64,000 nt of DNA from contig NZ_KK082679.1 of the NCBI RefSeq assembly GCF_000599605.1, forward strand, positions 921 through 64,920, written 5' to 3'. The position numbers and the translations under genes were made by a program. Origin of the DNA: Prevotella sp. HJM029 (GTDB lineage: Bacteria; Bacteroidota; Bacteroidia; Bacteroidales; Bacteroidaceae). Shown here piece by piece: positions 55,326-64,000 of the stretch; the stretch's first letter is position 1; every line of letters starts with the position of its first letter. The notes under the pieces were generated by a model. It made no database searches, had not been told where the DNA came from, and saw only the letters and a list, made by a program, of their open reading frames with translations.

Positions 55326-56348
55326 ATGATGAAAAAAATGATGGTTGCACTGCTTCTCGTAGGCAGTGCAACCTTAACCATGGCACAAACGCTGAAATTT
55401 AACAGCGAAGGACGTTTTAAAATCATGCAAATCACCGACGTACACTATAATGGTAGTGAGGCTTCGGTGGCTGCTTTGCCGGTGATTGACCGCCTCTTAA
55501 CGGCCGAAAAGCCCGATTTAATCGTGCTTACGGGCGACATTATCTGGGGACCTCCGGCTAAAGAAAATCTCCTATCGGTGCTCAATCGCATCGCCAAGCA
55601 TCACATTCCGTTTGTCTATGAATTTGGGAATCATGACTTTGAGCAAGGACTTTCCAATCAAAAACTCTACGAACTTGCACGCCAAGTGGACTATAATATC
55701 TGCCCAGAAATCAAAGATGGACAAGCATTAGATTATGTTTTAACCATCCAATCGTCGCATGATCAGCAGCCCGCAGCCCGTCTTTATTGCTTCGATTCGC
55801 ACGCCTATCCCAAGGGTTTCCCGCAAGATAAGAGCAAAGGTATCTATGCTTGGCTCACCTTTGAACAGGTGGATTGGTATCGAAAACAGGCGCAAATGGC
55901 AAAGCAAACGTACCACAATAAGGTGCTTCTTGCGCTGGCTTTCTTCCATATTCCGTTGCCCGAATACAAGCAAGCAGCCACAACTGAAACGGCAACGCTC
56001 ATTGGTACGCGCCGAGAAGCGGTGTGTTCGCCCGATTTTAACTCAGGCATGTTCACCGCAATGGCTGAAGAAGGCGACGTGATGGCTATCTTTGCGGGGC
56101 ACGATCACGACAATGATTATGCCGTGATGTGGAAGGATTTGCTCTTAGCCTATGGGCGATATACGGGCGGAAACACCGTGTATAATCACTTAAAGCCCGG
56201 TGCTCGTGTCATTATCTTAGAGGAAGGGAAGCGTCGTTTCACTACTTATATCCGTGAATGGGATGGCAATCGCTGCGACTTCTCCACCTATCCCGACAGT
56301 TATGTCATGGATGATTGGACGAAACGTGCCCCCGTTCGCTATGAATAG
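55326..56348 (+). CDS. Secreted calcineurin-like metallophosphoesterase
   Basis: A 340-residue exported phosphoesterase (signal ending LTMAQ). Metal-binding motifs of the calcineurin-like fold are in order: MQITDVHYN (DxH), VLTGDIIWG (GDxx), EFGNHDFEQ (GNHD), LAFFHIPLPE and FAGHDHDNDY (GHxH). It resembles the DCR2/PAP-like secreted phosphatases. It would remove phosphate or cleave phosphodiesters from imported glycans or supply phosphate; the substrate is unknown. It ends the operon before a long hairpin. Confidence 0.92.
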   Translation: MMKKMMVALLLVGSATLTMAQTLKFNSEGRFKIMQITDVHYNGSEASVAALPVIDRLLTAEKPDLIVLTGDIIWGPPAKENLLSVLNRIAKHHIPFVYEFGNHDFEQGLSNQKLYELARQVDYNICPEIKDGQALDYVLTIQSSHDQQPAARLYCFDSHAYPKGFPQDKSKGIYAWLTFEQVDWYRKQAQMAKQTYHNKVLLALAFFHIPLPEYKQAATTETATLIGTRREAVCSPDFNSGMFTAMAEEGDVMAIFAGHDHDNDYAVMWKDLLLAYGRYTGGNTVYNHLKPGARVIILEEGKRRFTTYIREWDGNRCDFSTYPDSYVMDDWTKRAPVRYE

Positions 56349-56388
56349 GCGGTGGGAAGACGACAAAAAGCAGATGAAAAAGCCTCGT

Positions 56389-56434
56389 ATCCCTCTCAAC
56401 TTGCCACCTTTTTTGCAGGAAGTTGAGAGAGATA
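56389..56434 (+). terminator. Hairpin at the end of the fourth SusC/SusD operon
   Basis: CTCTCAACTT at 56393-56402 pairs with AAGTTGAGAG at 56420-56429, extended by TATC/GATA with a mismatch, around a 17-nt loop. It is 40 bp past the phosphoesterase stop and lies between convergent genes, so it may terminate both directions. Confidence 0.6.
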
Positions 56435-56517
56435 CAAGGGTAAAAAGAATTTTAAAAGGGGCTATAAAACCTGCTCTTTAGCCATATATCAGGCCTTGGC
56501 TAATATCATTTCAACAC

Positions 56518-57546
56518 TCATTTTCCCACTTCAAACGCCACCAACAGGCCGCGATGGTCGGTAGGCCAAATGCCTTTTGGTGGGAGATAGGGGTCGTTCC
56601 AGGTGTCTTTTTGGGGCTTACAACGTGCCACACACGTATCAGGTCCGAAGATTTTAGCGTCTGTTGCGCGCATATTCCGACCTTGATAGTAGATTAAATC
56701 GATGCGTTCGCGCTCGTCAGATAGCGGTGCCCACGTGAGTTTATGAATGTCGGCGAGGGGATTATAGCATGGATAAGTGAAGCCGGGATGCGTGAGTGGG
56801 TTGGGAAACAGCACGCGATAGGCATCCCGATAGCCCGCTTTAGCGAGCATGGTTGACACGGTCCAGGGCACAATCATGCCGTGATGGTCGAAAAGTTGCG
56901 CGGTGGCGGCCGTCCAATCTAAATGTGATGGCTCGTTGAAATCGCCGCCAAAGATGACACATCGCCCTGCTTTTAGGTCGTGTTTTGCTTCATTAATGAA
57001 GATTTGCGCTGCGTTATCGCGCCATGAAAGGTCGTTTTTCTGCAGCAATTCATCAACGCTGGCAGGACGATTGCAGGGCTTAAACGTGTTGCCATCATAG
57101 CCTCTTACCTCATAATAGCTGCAATCTAAATAGTCAAGGTGGCCGGTATAGACGGCAAACTCGCGCCCTTTCACCTTCGTTACCAGCTTATAAATGCTGC
57201 CATGGTCGCGATTTTCGGGGAAAACATACACTGAATCGCTGATGGGATGGGCGCTCAATAGCCCCGAGTCCTTCGATTTAAACGTGTAATAAGTAAGACC
57301 TCGTTGGTGTAACGCCGACACAAGACGCAGCAAAAAGTTGGTGTTGTGGTAGTTTCTCACCTCACTAAACGTCACAAAGTCGGGGTGAAGGCGAGCCAAT
57401 TCGTCGGCGATGGCCTCGAAACCACCCGGAATAAGTGTGCCTTCTTGCCAGATATTCCATTGCAAAACGGTGATTTTCTGTGGCGATTGTGCCATTGTTC
57501 CCAAGGCAAAGCAATGGAGCAGCAGGGCTAAAATGATTTTCTTCAT
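56518..57546 (-). CDS. Secreted endonuclease/exonuclease/phosphatase-family protein
   Basis: A 342-residue exported EEP-superfamily enzyme (signal ending GTMAQS). Motifs: VLQWNIWQEG, FVTFSEVRNYHN (metal-binding Glu), YTGHLDYLDCSYYE, IFGGDFNEPSHLDW (Asp-x-Asn) and WPTDHRGLLVAFE (closing Asp-His). The form GGDFNEPS resembles secreted phosphodiesterase-like members. It lies 17 bp after the FAD oxidoreductase gene, in one operon. This is the second EEP protein of the window and, with the metallophosphoesterase, the third phosphoesterase-fold gene near a SusC/SusD pair. Confidence 0.88.
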   Translation of the reverse strand: MKKIILALLLHCFALGTMAQSPQKITVLQWNIWQEGTLIPGGFEAIADELARLHPDFVTFSEVRNYHNTNFLLRLVSALHQRGLTYYTFKSKDSGLLSAHPISDSVYVFPENRDHGSIYKLVTKVKGREFAVYTGHLDYLDCSYYEVRGYDGNTFKPCNRPASVDELLQKNDLSWRDNAAQIFINEAKHDLKAGRCVIFGGDFNEPSHLDWTAATAQLFDHHGMIVPWTVSTMLAKAGYRDAYRVLFPNPLTHPGFTYPCYNPLADIHKLTWAPLSDERERIDLIYYQGRNMRATDAKIFGPDTCVARCKPQKDTWNDPYLPPKGIWPTDHRGLLVAFEVGK

Positions 57547-57563
57547 CTGTAAAAAAGTTTATG

Positions 57564-59483
57564 TTATTGATGTTGTTTTTGATCAATGGGGCGACTGTTG
57601 AGCGCAGGTGGCTCGGACAACACCCATCCTTCGTTGTAATGTTGATTGTTGGGAAGCGCCGAATGACCTACACCTTGCAGCATCAAATGGCGCAGTTGGC
57701 CGAAAAACAACTGGTAGACCTGCCGCGGCAACGCATGGTTGGCCTTGCAAACTGCGGCAGCCATGCCCACCACTTCGCCCATCATGCCCGTGGTTCGCAT
57801 CACCCTTGTCGAGCCAAGTGCCACATGTGTGACGCTAATGTTGCGCCCTGCCATGAAAAGGTTGTTGACATTGCGTGAGTAAAGGCAACGAAAAGGCACG
57901 GCATAAGGATAGATGACGCGCTGATGGGAGACGGCTTTGAAGGCCGAAAACGGGAAGATTTGCTGCTGAAGGCTGTCGGGATAGTGCAGATCGAGGCTCC
58001 AAGTGGTGGTGAAAGTGGCGTCTTCGTGGGGCATGTTGCGCATGATGTCTTGCTCGCTCAGCACATAATCGCCTAACAACCGACGCGACTCGCGCTTGCC
58101 AGCCACATAGCCTACCCATGCCAAACGCCATTTTTCGTAGCTCTTTCGCCCTTGATAAGCATGCTTGAGAAAGCTCCAATTGGCATAAATCACCGCCAAG
58201 CCATAGTCGCGAATGGCCTCGATTTCGTTGATTTTATGGCGCCAAAGCCCTGTTTCCCACGTCCATTCGCCTTTGAAAACAGGCTCACACGTGTGGCGGT
58301 TGATGCCGATTCCATAGTCGAAATGCGCGAAAGGGGCAGCGTGTTGTGCCTTTTCGGCACGCCATTGCATGGAAACGCCTAAGGTCATGCTATCGGCTTG
58401 CTGTGGCGCCAAGTCCTCATGGAAGGCCGATTGCGCCTCTCTGCCCATGCGATAGTGTGCACCTGCGAGGAACCCCACTGTGCCATCGCCTGTGCAATCG
58501 GCAAAAAGAGGTGCCGAGAAGCGCAGCCGTTGCCCTGTTTCTACCTGCTGTGCCACGACCGCTTTGATGCAATTCCCCTCGTTGTTGGTGGAAGAAGCAG
58601 GCGCCATCTCCACTCTGTCGACATGGAAATTCAGGTAAAGGCTGATGTTTTTCTCGGCTTTCACCACGGCCATCTTGCGTGCATCGGCATAGTTTTCGGC
58701 CGGCATGGCATTGCCTTCTTGCGTGGGTGCAAACTCTTTTTGCAGGTCGCCGAGCCGCGGATAAGGCTCCATGTTGATGCGACCGCCAAGATGTACGCGC
58801 ACTTCCGAACTGTTGTTGCCACCCAAAATGGGACGGTTTTGCACCAAAGCCACGCGCAAACCCAAGCGAGCTGCCGCCAAAGCCGCACTCATTCCGGCCA
58901 CTCCGCCACCCACAACCACAAGGTCGAAGGGCGTTGTTGAGGCTTCTTGGATGGGCGATGGATGTTGCTTTTCGCGCCAAGTGGCCAGCGTTTGGGGTGC
59001 GTGGGGTGGGGGATTGGGCGTGGTGGAAAGGTAGATGGCATCGCAACGGCCGTCAAAGCCCGTAGCATCGTGCAACGAAAGGCGGTTGATGCCCTGCTTT
59101 AATTGCGCTTTTCCGGCATATTGCCACTGCCAACTGTCGCCCGCATCGCCCACCATTTGCCCCAACTTTCGACCATTCATGCCTACGAAAAACCGGCCGG
59201 GACCACGTCCTTTGTGCCACGGTGACGTCCAGTTGTACGTGCGAACATAAACGAAATAGGTGGCCGCGGTAGACACATTGACCGGCGTTTCGGCCATCTT
59301 TACGGGTGTTCCCATGCCATGTGCTAACAAATAGGGCGAGCCCATCTGCTCAATAAACTGTGCATCGACCACCCAACCGCCTTTGTTTTGAAACCTTTCG
59401 GCCTCAACCAATAGGCTGTGGGCAGCGAGATGGAGCGCCGTTACCAGCAACATGGCCAGCGTTGTGGTGCGTTGTTTTGTCAT
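57564..59483 (-). CDS. Secreted FAD-dependent oxidoreductase with N-terminal binding domain
   Basis: A 639-residue exported flavoprotein. After the signal (LLVTALHLAAHS), residues about 25-150 form a beta-sandwich like a carbohydrate-binding or golvesin-type domain (VEAERFQNKGGWVVDAQF, YFVYVRTYNW). Residues about 185-600 are a FAD_oxidored-type flavoprotein: Rossmann motif VVGGGVAGMSAALAAARLG, then PILGGNNSSEVRVHLGG, and FADCTGDGTVGFLAG. It may oxidise or otherwise process a sugar residue, as related genes are often found in glycan loci; the reaction is unknown. I start at ATG 59483; an upstream in-frame start at 59543 would add residues encoded by the palindrome array and bury the signal peptide. 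Confidence 0.85.
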   Translation of the reverse strand: MTKQRTTTLAMLLVTALHLAAHSLLVEAERFQNKGGWVVDAQFIEQMGSPYLLAHGMGTPVKMAETPVNVSTAATYFVYVRTYNWTSPWHKGRGPGRFFVGMNGRKLGQMVGDAGDSWQWQYAGKAQLKQGINRLSLHDATGFDGRCDAIYLSTTPNPPPHAPQTLATWREKQHPSPIQEASTTPFDLVVVGGGVAGMSAALAAARLGLRVALVQNRPILGGNNSSEVRVHLGGRINMEPYPRLGDLQKEFAPTQEGNAMPAENYADARKMAVVKAEKNISLYLNFHVDRVEMAPASSTNNEGNCIKAVVAQQVETGQRLRFSAPLFADCTGDGTVGFLAGAHYRMGREAQSAFHEDLAPQQADSMTLGVSMQWRAEKAQHAAPFAHFDYGIGINRHTCEPVFKGEWTWETGLWRHKINEIEAIRDYGLAVIYANWSFLKHAYQGRKSYEKWRLAWVGYVAGKRESRRLLGDYVLSEQDIMRNMPHEDATFTTTWSLDLHYPDSLQQQIFPFSAFKAVSHQRVIYPYAVPFRCLYSRNVNNLFMAGRNISVTHVALGSTRVMRTTGMMGEVVGMAAAVCKANHALPRQVYQLFFGQLRHLMLQGVGHSALPNNQHYNEGWVLSEPPALNSRPIDQKQHQ

Positions 59484-59515
59484 TGTTGGTTTGTGTTTGG
59501 TGATGAAAAGTCCCA

Positions 59516-59698
59516 TTCCGACCCTCAGAAAGGGTCGCCGCAAGAATAAAATGACCGTTCAGACCCTCTGAAAGGGTTGCCGCAAACAGAAAAATCCCAT
59601 TCAGACCCTCTGAAAGGGCTGCCGCAAGAATAAAACGACCATTCAGACCCTCTGAAACGTTTGCTGCATGATGCAGGAGCCTTTTCGACCCCTCCGAA
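59516..59698. repeat. Five-unit phased palindrome array between SusD and FAD oxidoreductase
   Basis: Five units of exactly 42 bp have core centres at 59523, 59565, 59607, 59649 and 59691. Units 2-4 contain the perfect palindrome TTCAGA-CCC-TCTGAA; units 1 and 5 carry variants (TTCCGA/TCAGAA and TTCG/CGAA). In the first three, ACCCT can also pair with AGGGT. A half-period palindrome, CTGCAT-G-ATGCAG, sits at about 59664-59676. The array lies directly upstream of the oxidoreductase start in a spacer between two co-directional genes. Confidence 0.92.
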
Positions 59699-59935
59699 CG
59701 GCTGTTGCGTGGTGCATGAGCCTTTCTGATGTGTCAAAACGACGGTTATCAACCTTCGTATGTGCCTGAGTTGCACCGAGAACATTTCGCATTTGTTTGG
59801 CCCTGCTTAGCAAAGCGAGTGGGATGTGTTGTGAAAAATGGTGCAAATTGTCCCACAAAATGATGCATATTGTAGTCGGATATACACCAAATTGCGAGAC
59901 AAAATGATAGCTATTACTTCACGAGCCAACGCCTT
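59699..59935. other. Spacer after the SusD gene
   Basis: Low-complexity sequence between the SusD stop and the palindrome array. Faint palindromes continue near 59732 (TGA/TCA), but phase is lost. No gene or clear terminator is visible. Confidence 0.4.
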
Positions 59936-61522
59936 TTAACGGCGAAGGTGTGGGTTGAGCTGTGCGTCTAAAGCTGGGTAAGGCAGATAAATGCTCTTCT
60001 CTCCTTGCCAAGTGAGGCCGTTGGGGATGAGCACTGTCTCTTGCAATGTGACGCCAGGTGCCACGGTGATGGGCGCATTGAGTTTGCGTTGGTTGAACAC
60101 TTGTTCTAACCTGTTGAGGCGCATGAGGTCGTCTCGGCGCGTAACCAATGCTGGCCAATAGCCTGCAACCTCCCAACCATGCTCACGAATGCAGGCTTCT
60201 ATGAAGTCGTTGCCGCTCATTCCGGCTGGCAAAGCAGCTAATCCTGCCCGCTGACGCACGCGGTTGATGCACTGATAAGCCATGGCATTGGGGCTTCCAT
60301 CGGCGCGACATTGGGCTTCGGCATACCACAACAGCACCTCGGAATAGCGGATTAAGCGGTGGCGATGGCTGTTGGATGAAACGTAACCGGCAGGCTTGGT
60401 GTAGTCATAATCCACGTTGTCGGGGCCCACAGTGAAGATAGAAAACATGGGATGTTGCTCTTCTACCTGCCACCAGTCTAAGAGATCGGTCTCGCCTTGG
60501 CGTCCGTTGTTCTTCAAAATCTTGGGATTGTAGATGGCATCTTTGCGCGGTCCGGCGGGAAAATCGTTCCAAAACTTGATTTCACCCCAGCCGTCTCCCC
60601 AGCCACCTAACGACTCAAAGAGATTGCTTTTTGACATTTCGGAGTCTTCATCCCACATGAATGTGCCCGAGAAGTTGATGCCAACGACTGTTTCGTTGGT
60701 GTAGTTGTGGCTCGGTGCATACACGTGTTTGAAATCGGGTTCTAAGATATACTCATAAGTTCCTGCGTTAACGCCGTCGATAACGGCCTTGGTTAGCGTG
60801 GCAGCTTCGGCATATCGCTCGGTTTTTTGCAGTGGCCAGCCCGCCATTGCCATGTCAACAGCGGCCAAAGTGGCTTGCGCTGCCTGCTTGGTGATGAAGA
60901 TGTTAGCACCGTTCATGGCGCGTGGTGCGGTGGAATAGCGTGTGGGAAGCGTGGCGATGCAGGCCTGGAGGTCGGTCACAATCTGCTGATACACCTCTTC
61001 AACCGACGCCAATGGTCTGCTATAGTCCACGTCTCCAGTCAGATTCATGGGTACAGGTCCGAAGCGTCTTACCAAGAAAAAATAGTTCACGGCACGCCAA
61101 AAGCGCGCCTGTCCGATGGCGATGTTCTTCTCTTCTGTGCTGGTTGGCGTTTTCTCTGCGGTGTTAATGATGTCGTTTGCCGCCTTGATTGCCACAAAAG
61201 AGGTGCGCCAAGTCCATGAAGCGCCATTGTTTCCGTCGCTGGGATGGAAGGCATCTACCTCGGCCACATGCTGCTTGTTGCTGCCGGGATTGGTGGTAAC
61301 ATCGTCGCCTTGCCATGCAATCATCATGGGATTGGTGTTGGTTTGTGTGTCACACACCTTACTATACAGGGCATTTACGGCCATGTCCAATTCCTCTTGC
61401 GACGTAAAATAGTTCTCAGGTGTGAGACGTCCTTTCGGATTTTCGGTGAGGAAATCGCTGCAAGCGGTAGTCGTTACCGCCAGCAAAAAGGAGGATAGGA
61501 GTATGATTTGAATTTTCATCAT
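59936..61522 (-). CDS. SusD/RagB-family outer-membrane lipoprotein
   Basis: A 528-residue surface lipoprotein (signal ending AVTTTACSDFLTENP), partner of the SusC gene that ends 14 bp upstream. It opens with the standard LTPENYFTSQEELDMAVNAL block and includes ARFWRAVNYFFLVRRFGPVP and LIRYSEVLLWYAEAQCR. The C-terminal block is CIREHGWEVAGYWPALVTR instead of the usual RxxEL-F-EGxRW form. It ends with SIYLPYPALDAQLNPHL. Confidence 0.94.
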   Translation of the reverse strand: MMKIQIILLSSFLLAVTTTACSDFLTENPKGRLTPENYFTSQEELDMAVNALYSKVCDTQTNTNPMMIAWQGDDVTTNPGSNKQHVAEVDAFHPSDGNNGASWTWRTSFVAIKAANDIINTAEKTPTSTEEKNIAIGQARFWRAVNYFFLVRRFGPVPMNLTGDVDYSRPLASVEEVYQQIVTDLQACIATLPTRYSTAPRAMNGANIFITKQAAQATLAAVDMAMAGWPLQKTERYAEAATLTKAVIDGVNAGTYEYILEPDFKHVYAPSHNYTNETVVGINFSGTFMWDEDSEMSKSNLFESLGGWGDGWGEIKFWNDFPAGPRKDAIYNPKILKNNGRQGETDLLDWWQVEEQHPMFSIFTVGPDNVDYDYTKPAGYVSSNSHRHRLIRYSEVLLWYAEAQCRADGSPNAMAYQCINRVRQRAGLAALPAGMSGNDFIEACIREHGWEVAGYWPALVTRRDDLMRLNRLEQVFNQRKLNAPITVAPGVTLQETVLIPNGLTWQGEKSIYLPYPALDAQLNPHLRR

Positions 61523-61536
61523 GTTGTCTTTTGAAG

Positions 61537-64000
61537 TTAGAAATTGATTTTTACGCCGAAAGTAAAGGTGCGAGAGAGCGGATAAGCGCCCATATCGATA
61601 CCATCATTGATGTCAACATTGCCGAGCGATGTGTCCATGAATGAGGTGCCCGAGGGGTCTAATCCTTTATATCCCGTGAGCGTAAACACATTCTGACAGC
61701 TCAAAGATAACTTCACATCGGCAAAGCGAGTCTGCTGTTTGGTGAGGTTATACGACAGGGTGATGTTGTCCAAACGGAAGTAATCGGCCTTCTCCAACCA
61801 TTTGGTTGAGGCACCTTGATAGTTGTTATTGGTGACATTTACGGCGGGGAACATCGGATTATCGGTCTTTCCAAACGACTGATAGTAGGCTTCTTTTAGG
61901 GTAATGAATTTCGAAGCGCCATTCATTGAAGCCGCGAAATAGCGCATGAGATTGAGGCGTTTGGCACCAAAAGCACCCGTAAAGAAGAGGTTTAAATCCC
62001 AGTTTCGCCAAGAAAGTTGGTTATTCCAACCCAAAGTGAAGGTGGGATTGGCCTTTCCACAGAATGTTCTGTCGCCCTCAGATAGCGTGCCACTGCCGTC
62101 AAGGTCGGCGTAAGTGTCGTGGCCTGTAGCATCTAATCCCGTCCATTGATACAGATAAAATGCGCCAATGGGTTGCCCAACGACGATGCGTGTCACATCG
62201 CCCATCAGGCCAATCGCAGGCGAATAGCCCTGAACGAAGGGAATATTATCCAACGAAGTAACCTTGTTTTTGAGGTAAGTGCCCGTGAAAGACGAGTTCC
62301 AATTCAAGTCTTTCTGCTTTAAAATGTGAGCATCGATGGTGAAATCAACGCCTCGGTTCACCACTTCGCAGGCGTTAACCCAATAGGTTCCGCCTCCATC
62401 ATATTGCGGAAGTGTTTTCTTCAGCAGACCATCTTTGGTGGTTTTGTTGAAGTAATCGATAGAGAAGCGCAAACGATGGGCAAGTGTTGCGAAGTCGATA
62501 CCGATGTTGAATTGGTGTGTTTTCTCCCAAGTGAGGTTGGGAGTTGCACGACTTGTGCCTGCCCAGAAGCCCGTATACTTGGTCGATCCGCCATAAGCAT
62601 AGCCCACTTGTTTCATCAATCCCAAGGTTTCATAGGGCGAAATAGCCTGACTTCCCACTAATCCGTAGCTCACTCTGAGCTTGGAATCTTGGATGATGTC
62701 TTGCTGTTGCATGAACTTTTCGTTGCCCAATGACCAGGCTAAGGCCACAGATGGAAAGAAACCCCATTTGTTTTTGAAGAACTTTGACGACCCATCTGCG
62801 CGGAAAGTTGTCGTGAGCAAATAGCGGTTATCGTAATTATACATCAAGCGACCCACGCCAGAAAGCAACGCCCAAGCTTCGTAATCATTGTCTGATGTTT
62901 TGCTTTTAGCCAAGCCAATGTTCCACCATCCTACGCTTTCGGTCAGCAGATTGTCGCCCGAGATGTGCATCATGCGATACTTAGATTGCGTGGCTTCGAA
63001 TACACCTGTAGCCGTAAGACCATGCAATCCCCATTGTCCTGCATAAGTAAGGTTGTTGGTTGATTGCAGCATCATGCGTTGTCCGTCTTGATTGGTCATG
63101 CTGCTTTGTTCGACAACGCGCTTAGAATTAAACCAATAATATTTGGCATCGTTATAGTCTATGCCGTTGGTTGTGGTGAAAGTTAAGCCTGGAAGGAGAT
63201 TAAATCGCAAATCAATCCTGCCATTAAAGATGTCTTGTCGCCCCTGACCGCTATTGAGTTTGAGGCTCCCAACAGGGTTATCTGCCGTGATAGCATTATA
63301 GAAATCGTGGCTATAGTTGCCTGCATTGTCCATCACATTCGTCACAGGTGAGTAGTTTAATGCAAGCCATAGCATGTTATTTTTAGATGCACTGAAGTTC
63401 ACCATGCTTCTAACATTGTGAGAAGCATTCACATCTGCGGTGATAGTGAGCCATGGAGTGATGTTCGATGTGAGGTTGAGTTTTGCTTGATAGCGTTCGT
63501 TTTTTGTACTAAGCACCGTTCCTGTTTGACTCAAATAATTGCCCGACAGGTAGTATTGTGTGTCGCGATTACCATTGGTGAGCGTCACTTTATAGTTCTG
63601 TGTGAAGCCTGTTTGCGAGATAGCTCGCTGCCAATCGGTGCCTTTTTCGCCATTTTGGAAAGCAGTTAAGTCTGCTTGACCGAATGTTCCGGGATGGGCT
63701 TCGTTATAAGCTGTGGCAAATTCGTAGGCATCCAGCAATGGATAACGCTTGGCAATGTTGCTGAAACCAAACTGAGCATCAAAGGATACTTGCTTCATAT
63801 CGGCCTTTCCCGACTTCGTTGTCACTAAAACTACACCGTTAGAACCGCGCGAACCATAGATGGCTGTGGCCGAAGCATCCTTCAAAACCTGAATAGATTG
63901 GATATCTTCTGGGTCCAAACCAGTGAGTCCACTCTCGCGAACGATGCCATCAACTACGTAAAGTGGGTCGTTACTTCGGTTGATAGAGCCAGCGCCTCGA
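61537..64000 (-). CDS. SusC/RagA-family TonB-dependent receptor, 5' end outside window
   Basis: Partial SusC importer of which about 820 residues are visible. The open frame runs past the right edge. The visible part starts within the plug ([18 protein letters not shown], then [19 protein letters not shown]) and continues through the barrel ([27 protein letters not shown]-like repeats) to the C-terminal FTFGVKINF. The signal peptide, any STN domain and the promoter lie beyond the window. With the SusD it heads a minus-strand cluster including the flavoprotein and the EEP enzyme. Confidence 0.95.
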   Translation of the reverse strand, partial: RGAGSINRSNDPLYVVDGIVRESGLTGLDPEDIQSIQVLKDASATAIYGSRGSNGVVLVTTKSGKADMKQVSFDAQFGFSNIAKRYPLLDAYEFATAYNEAHPGTFGQADLTAFQNGEKGTDWQRAISQTGFTQNYKVTLTNGNRDTQYYLSGNYLSQTGTVLSTKNERYQAKLNLTSNITPWLTITADVNASHNVRSMVNFSASKNNMLWLALNYSPVTNVMDNAGNYSHDFYNAITADNPVGSLKLNSGQGRQDIFNGRIDLRFNLLPGLTFTTTNGIDYNDAKYYWFNSKRVVEQSSMTNQDGQRMMLQSTNNLTYAGQWGLHGLTATGVFEATQSKYRMMHISGDNLLTESVGWWNIGLAKSKTSDNDYEAWALLSGVGRLMYNYDNRYLLTTTFRADGSSKFFKNKWGFFPSVALAWSLGNEKFMQQQDIIQDSKLRVSYGLVGSQAISPYETLGLMKQVGYAYGGSTKYTGFWAGTSRATPNLTWEKTHQFNIGIDFATLAHRLRFSIDYFNKTTKDGLLKKTLPQYDGGGTYWVNACEVVNRGVDFTIDAHILKQKDLNWNSSFTGTYLKNKVTSLDNIPFVQGYSPAIGLMGDVTRIVVGQPIGAFYLYQWTGLDATGHDTYADLDGSGTLSEGDRTFCGKANPTFTLGWNNQLSWRNWDLNLFFTGAFGAKRLNLMRYFAASMNGASKFITLKEAYYQSFGKTDNPMFPAVNVTNNNYQGASTKWLEKADYFRLDNITLSYNLTKQQTRFADVKLSLSCQNVFTLTGYKGLDPSGTSFMDTSLGNVDINDGIDMGAYPLSRTFTFGVKINF

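Overview
The window looks like the chromosome of a Bacteroidota member, most likely Prevotella or a close relative. The evidence is five SusC/SusD (RagA/RagB) outer-membrane pairs, many LxxC lipoproteins, a fimbrillin-family operon, Bacteroidota-type promoters (TTTG, about 20 bp, TAnnTTTG) and almost no purine-rich ribosome binding sites. The genus is inferred. No rRNA, tRNA or CRISPR array was found.

Layout. 1-1180: a long run of 41-42 bp tandem repeats with palindromic cores. 1375-6072 (minus): a stand-alone SusC/SusD pair with its own promoter and terminator. 6820-8290: a small ORF, a frameshifted discoidin-type gene, a transposase remnant and inverted repeats. 8290-20727 (minus): a polysaccharide-utilization locus (PUL) with an STN-bearing SusC, SusD, an endonuclease/exonuclease/phosphatase lipoprotein, a 1552-residue GH89-GH3 fusion and an SGNH esterase carrying an apparently dead alpha/beta-hydrolase domain. 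21260-26219: decaying genes (a ClpP-fold protease split by a stop codon, an AAA/DUF4143 ATPase with a ruined N-terminus) around an intact fimbrillin operon. 26864-39951 (plus): an ECF sigma / FecR anti-sigma PUL with SusC, SusD, a DUF4874/DUF4832 lipoprotein, an HGSNAT-like acyltransferase, a glycan-binding lipoprotein and a GH31 enzyme. 40613-46840 (minus): tatC, tatA, a GHL10-type glycosidase, a sugar porter, a Tat-signal DUF4434 protein and a ROK regulator. 47172-56348 (plus): SusC, SusD, a DUF5018-like lipoprotein, a second GHL10-type protein and a metallophosphoesterase. 56518-64000 (minus): a secreted phosphatase-fold protein, a secreted FAD oxidoreductase, SusD and a SusC that runs off the window.

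Working together: SusC/SusD pairs import glycans; secreted and periplasmic glycosidases (GH89, GH3, GH31, GHL10-type), an esterase and phosphodiesterase-like enzymes trim them; the porter takes up sugars; ROK and sigma/anti-sigma switches control expression. The mix of GH89, an esterase, three phosphoesterase-fold proteins and an HGSNAT-like acyltransferase suggests decorated host or microbial glycans, but no substrate is proven.

The most unusual signal is a class of phased palindrome arrays. At several intergenic loci (1-1180, 33529-33666, 38094-38275, 59516-59698) palindromes recur every 41-42 bp, about four helical turns. The stem sequence differs from locus to locus, and sometimes from unit to unit, while base pairing and period are kept. 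The three loci besides 1-1180 lie between co-directional genes of PUL clusters.
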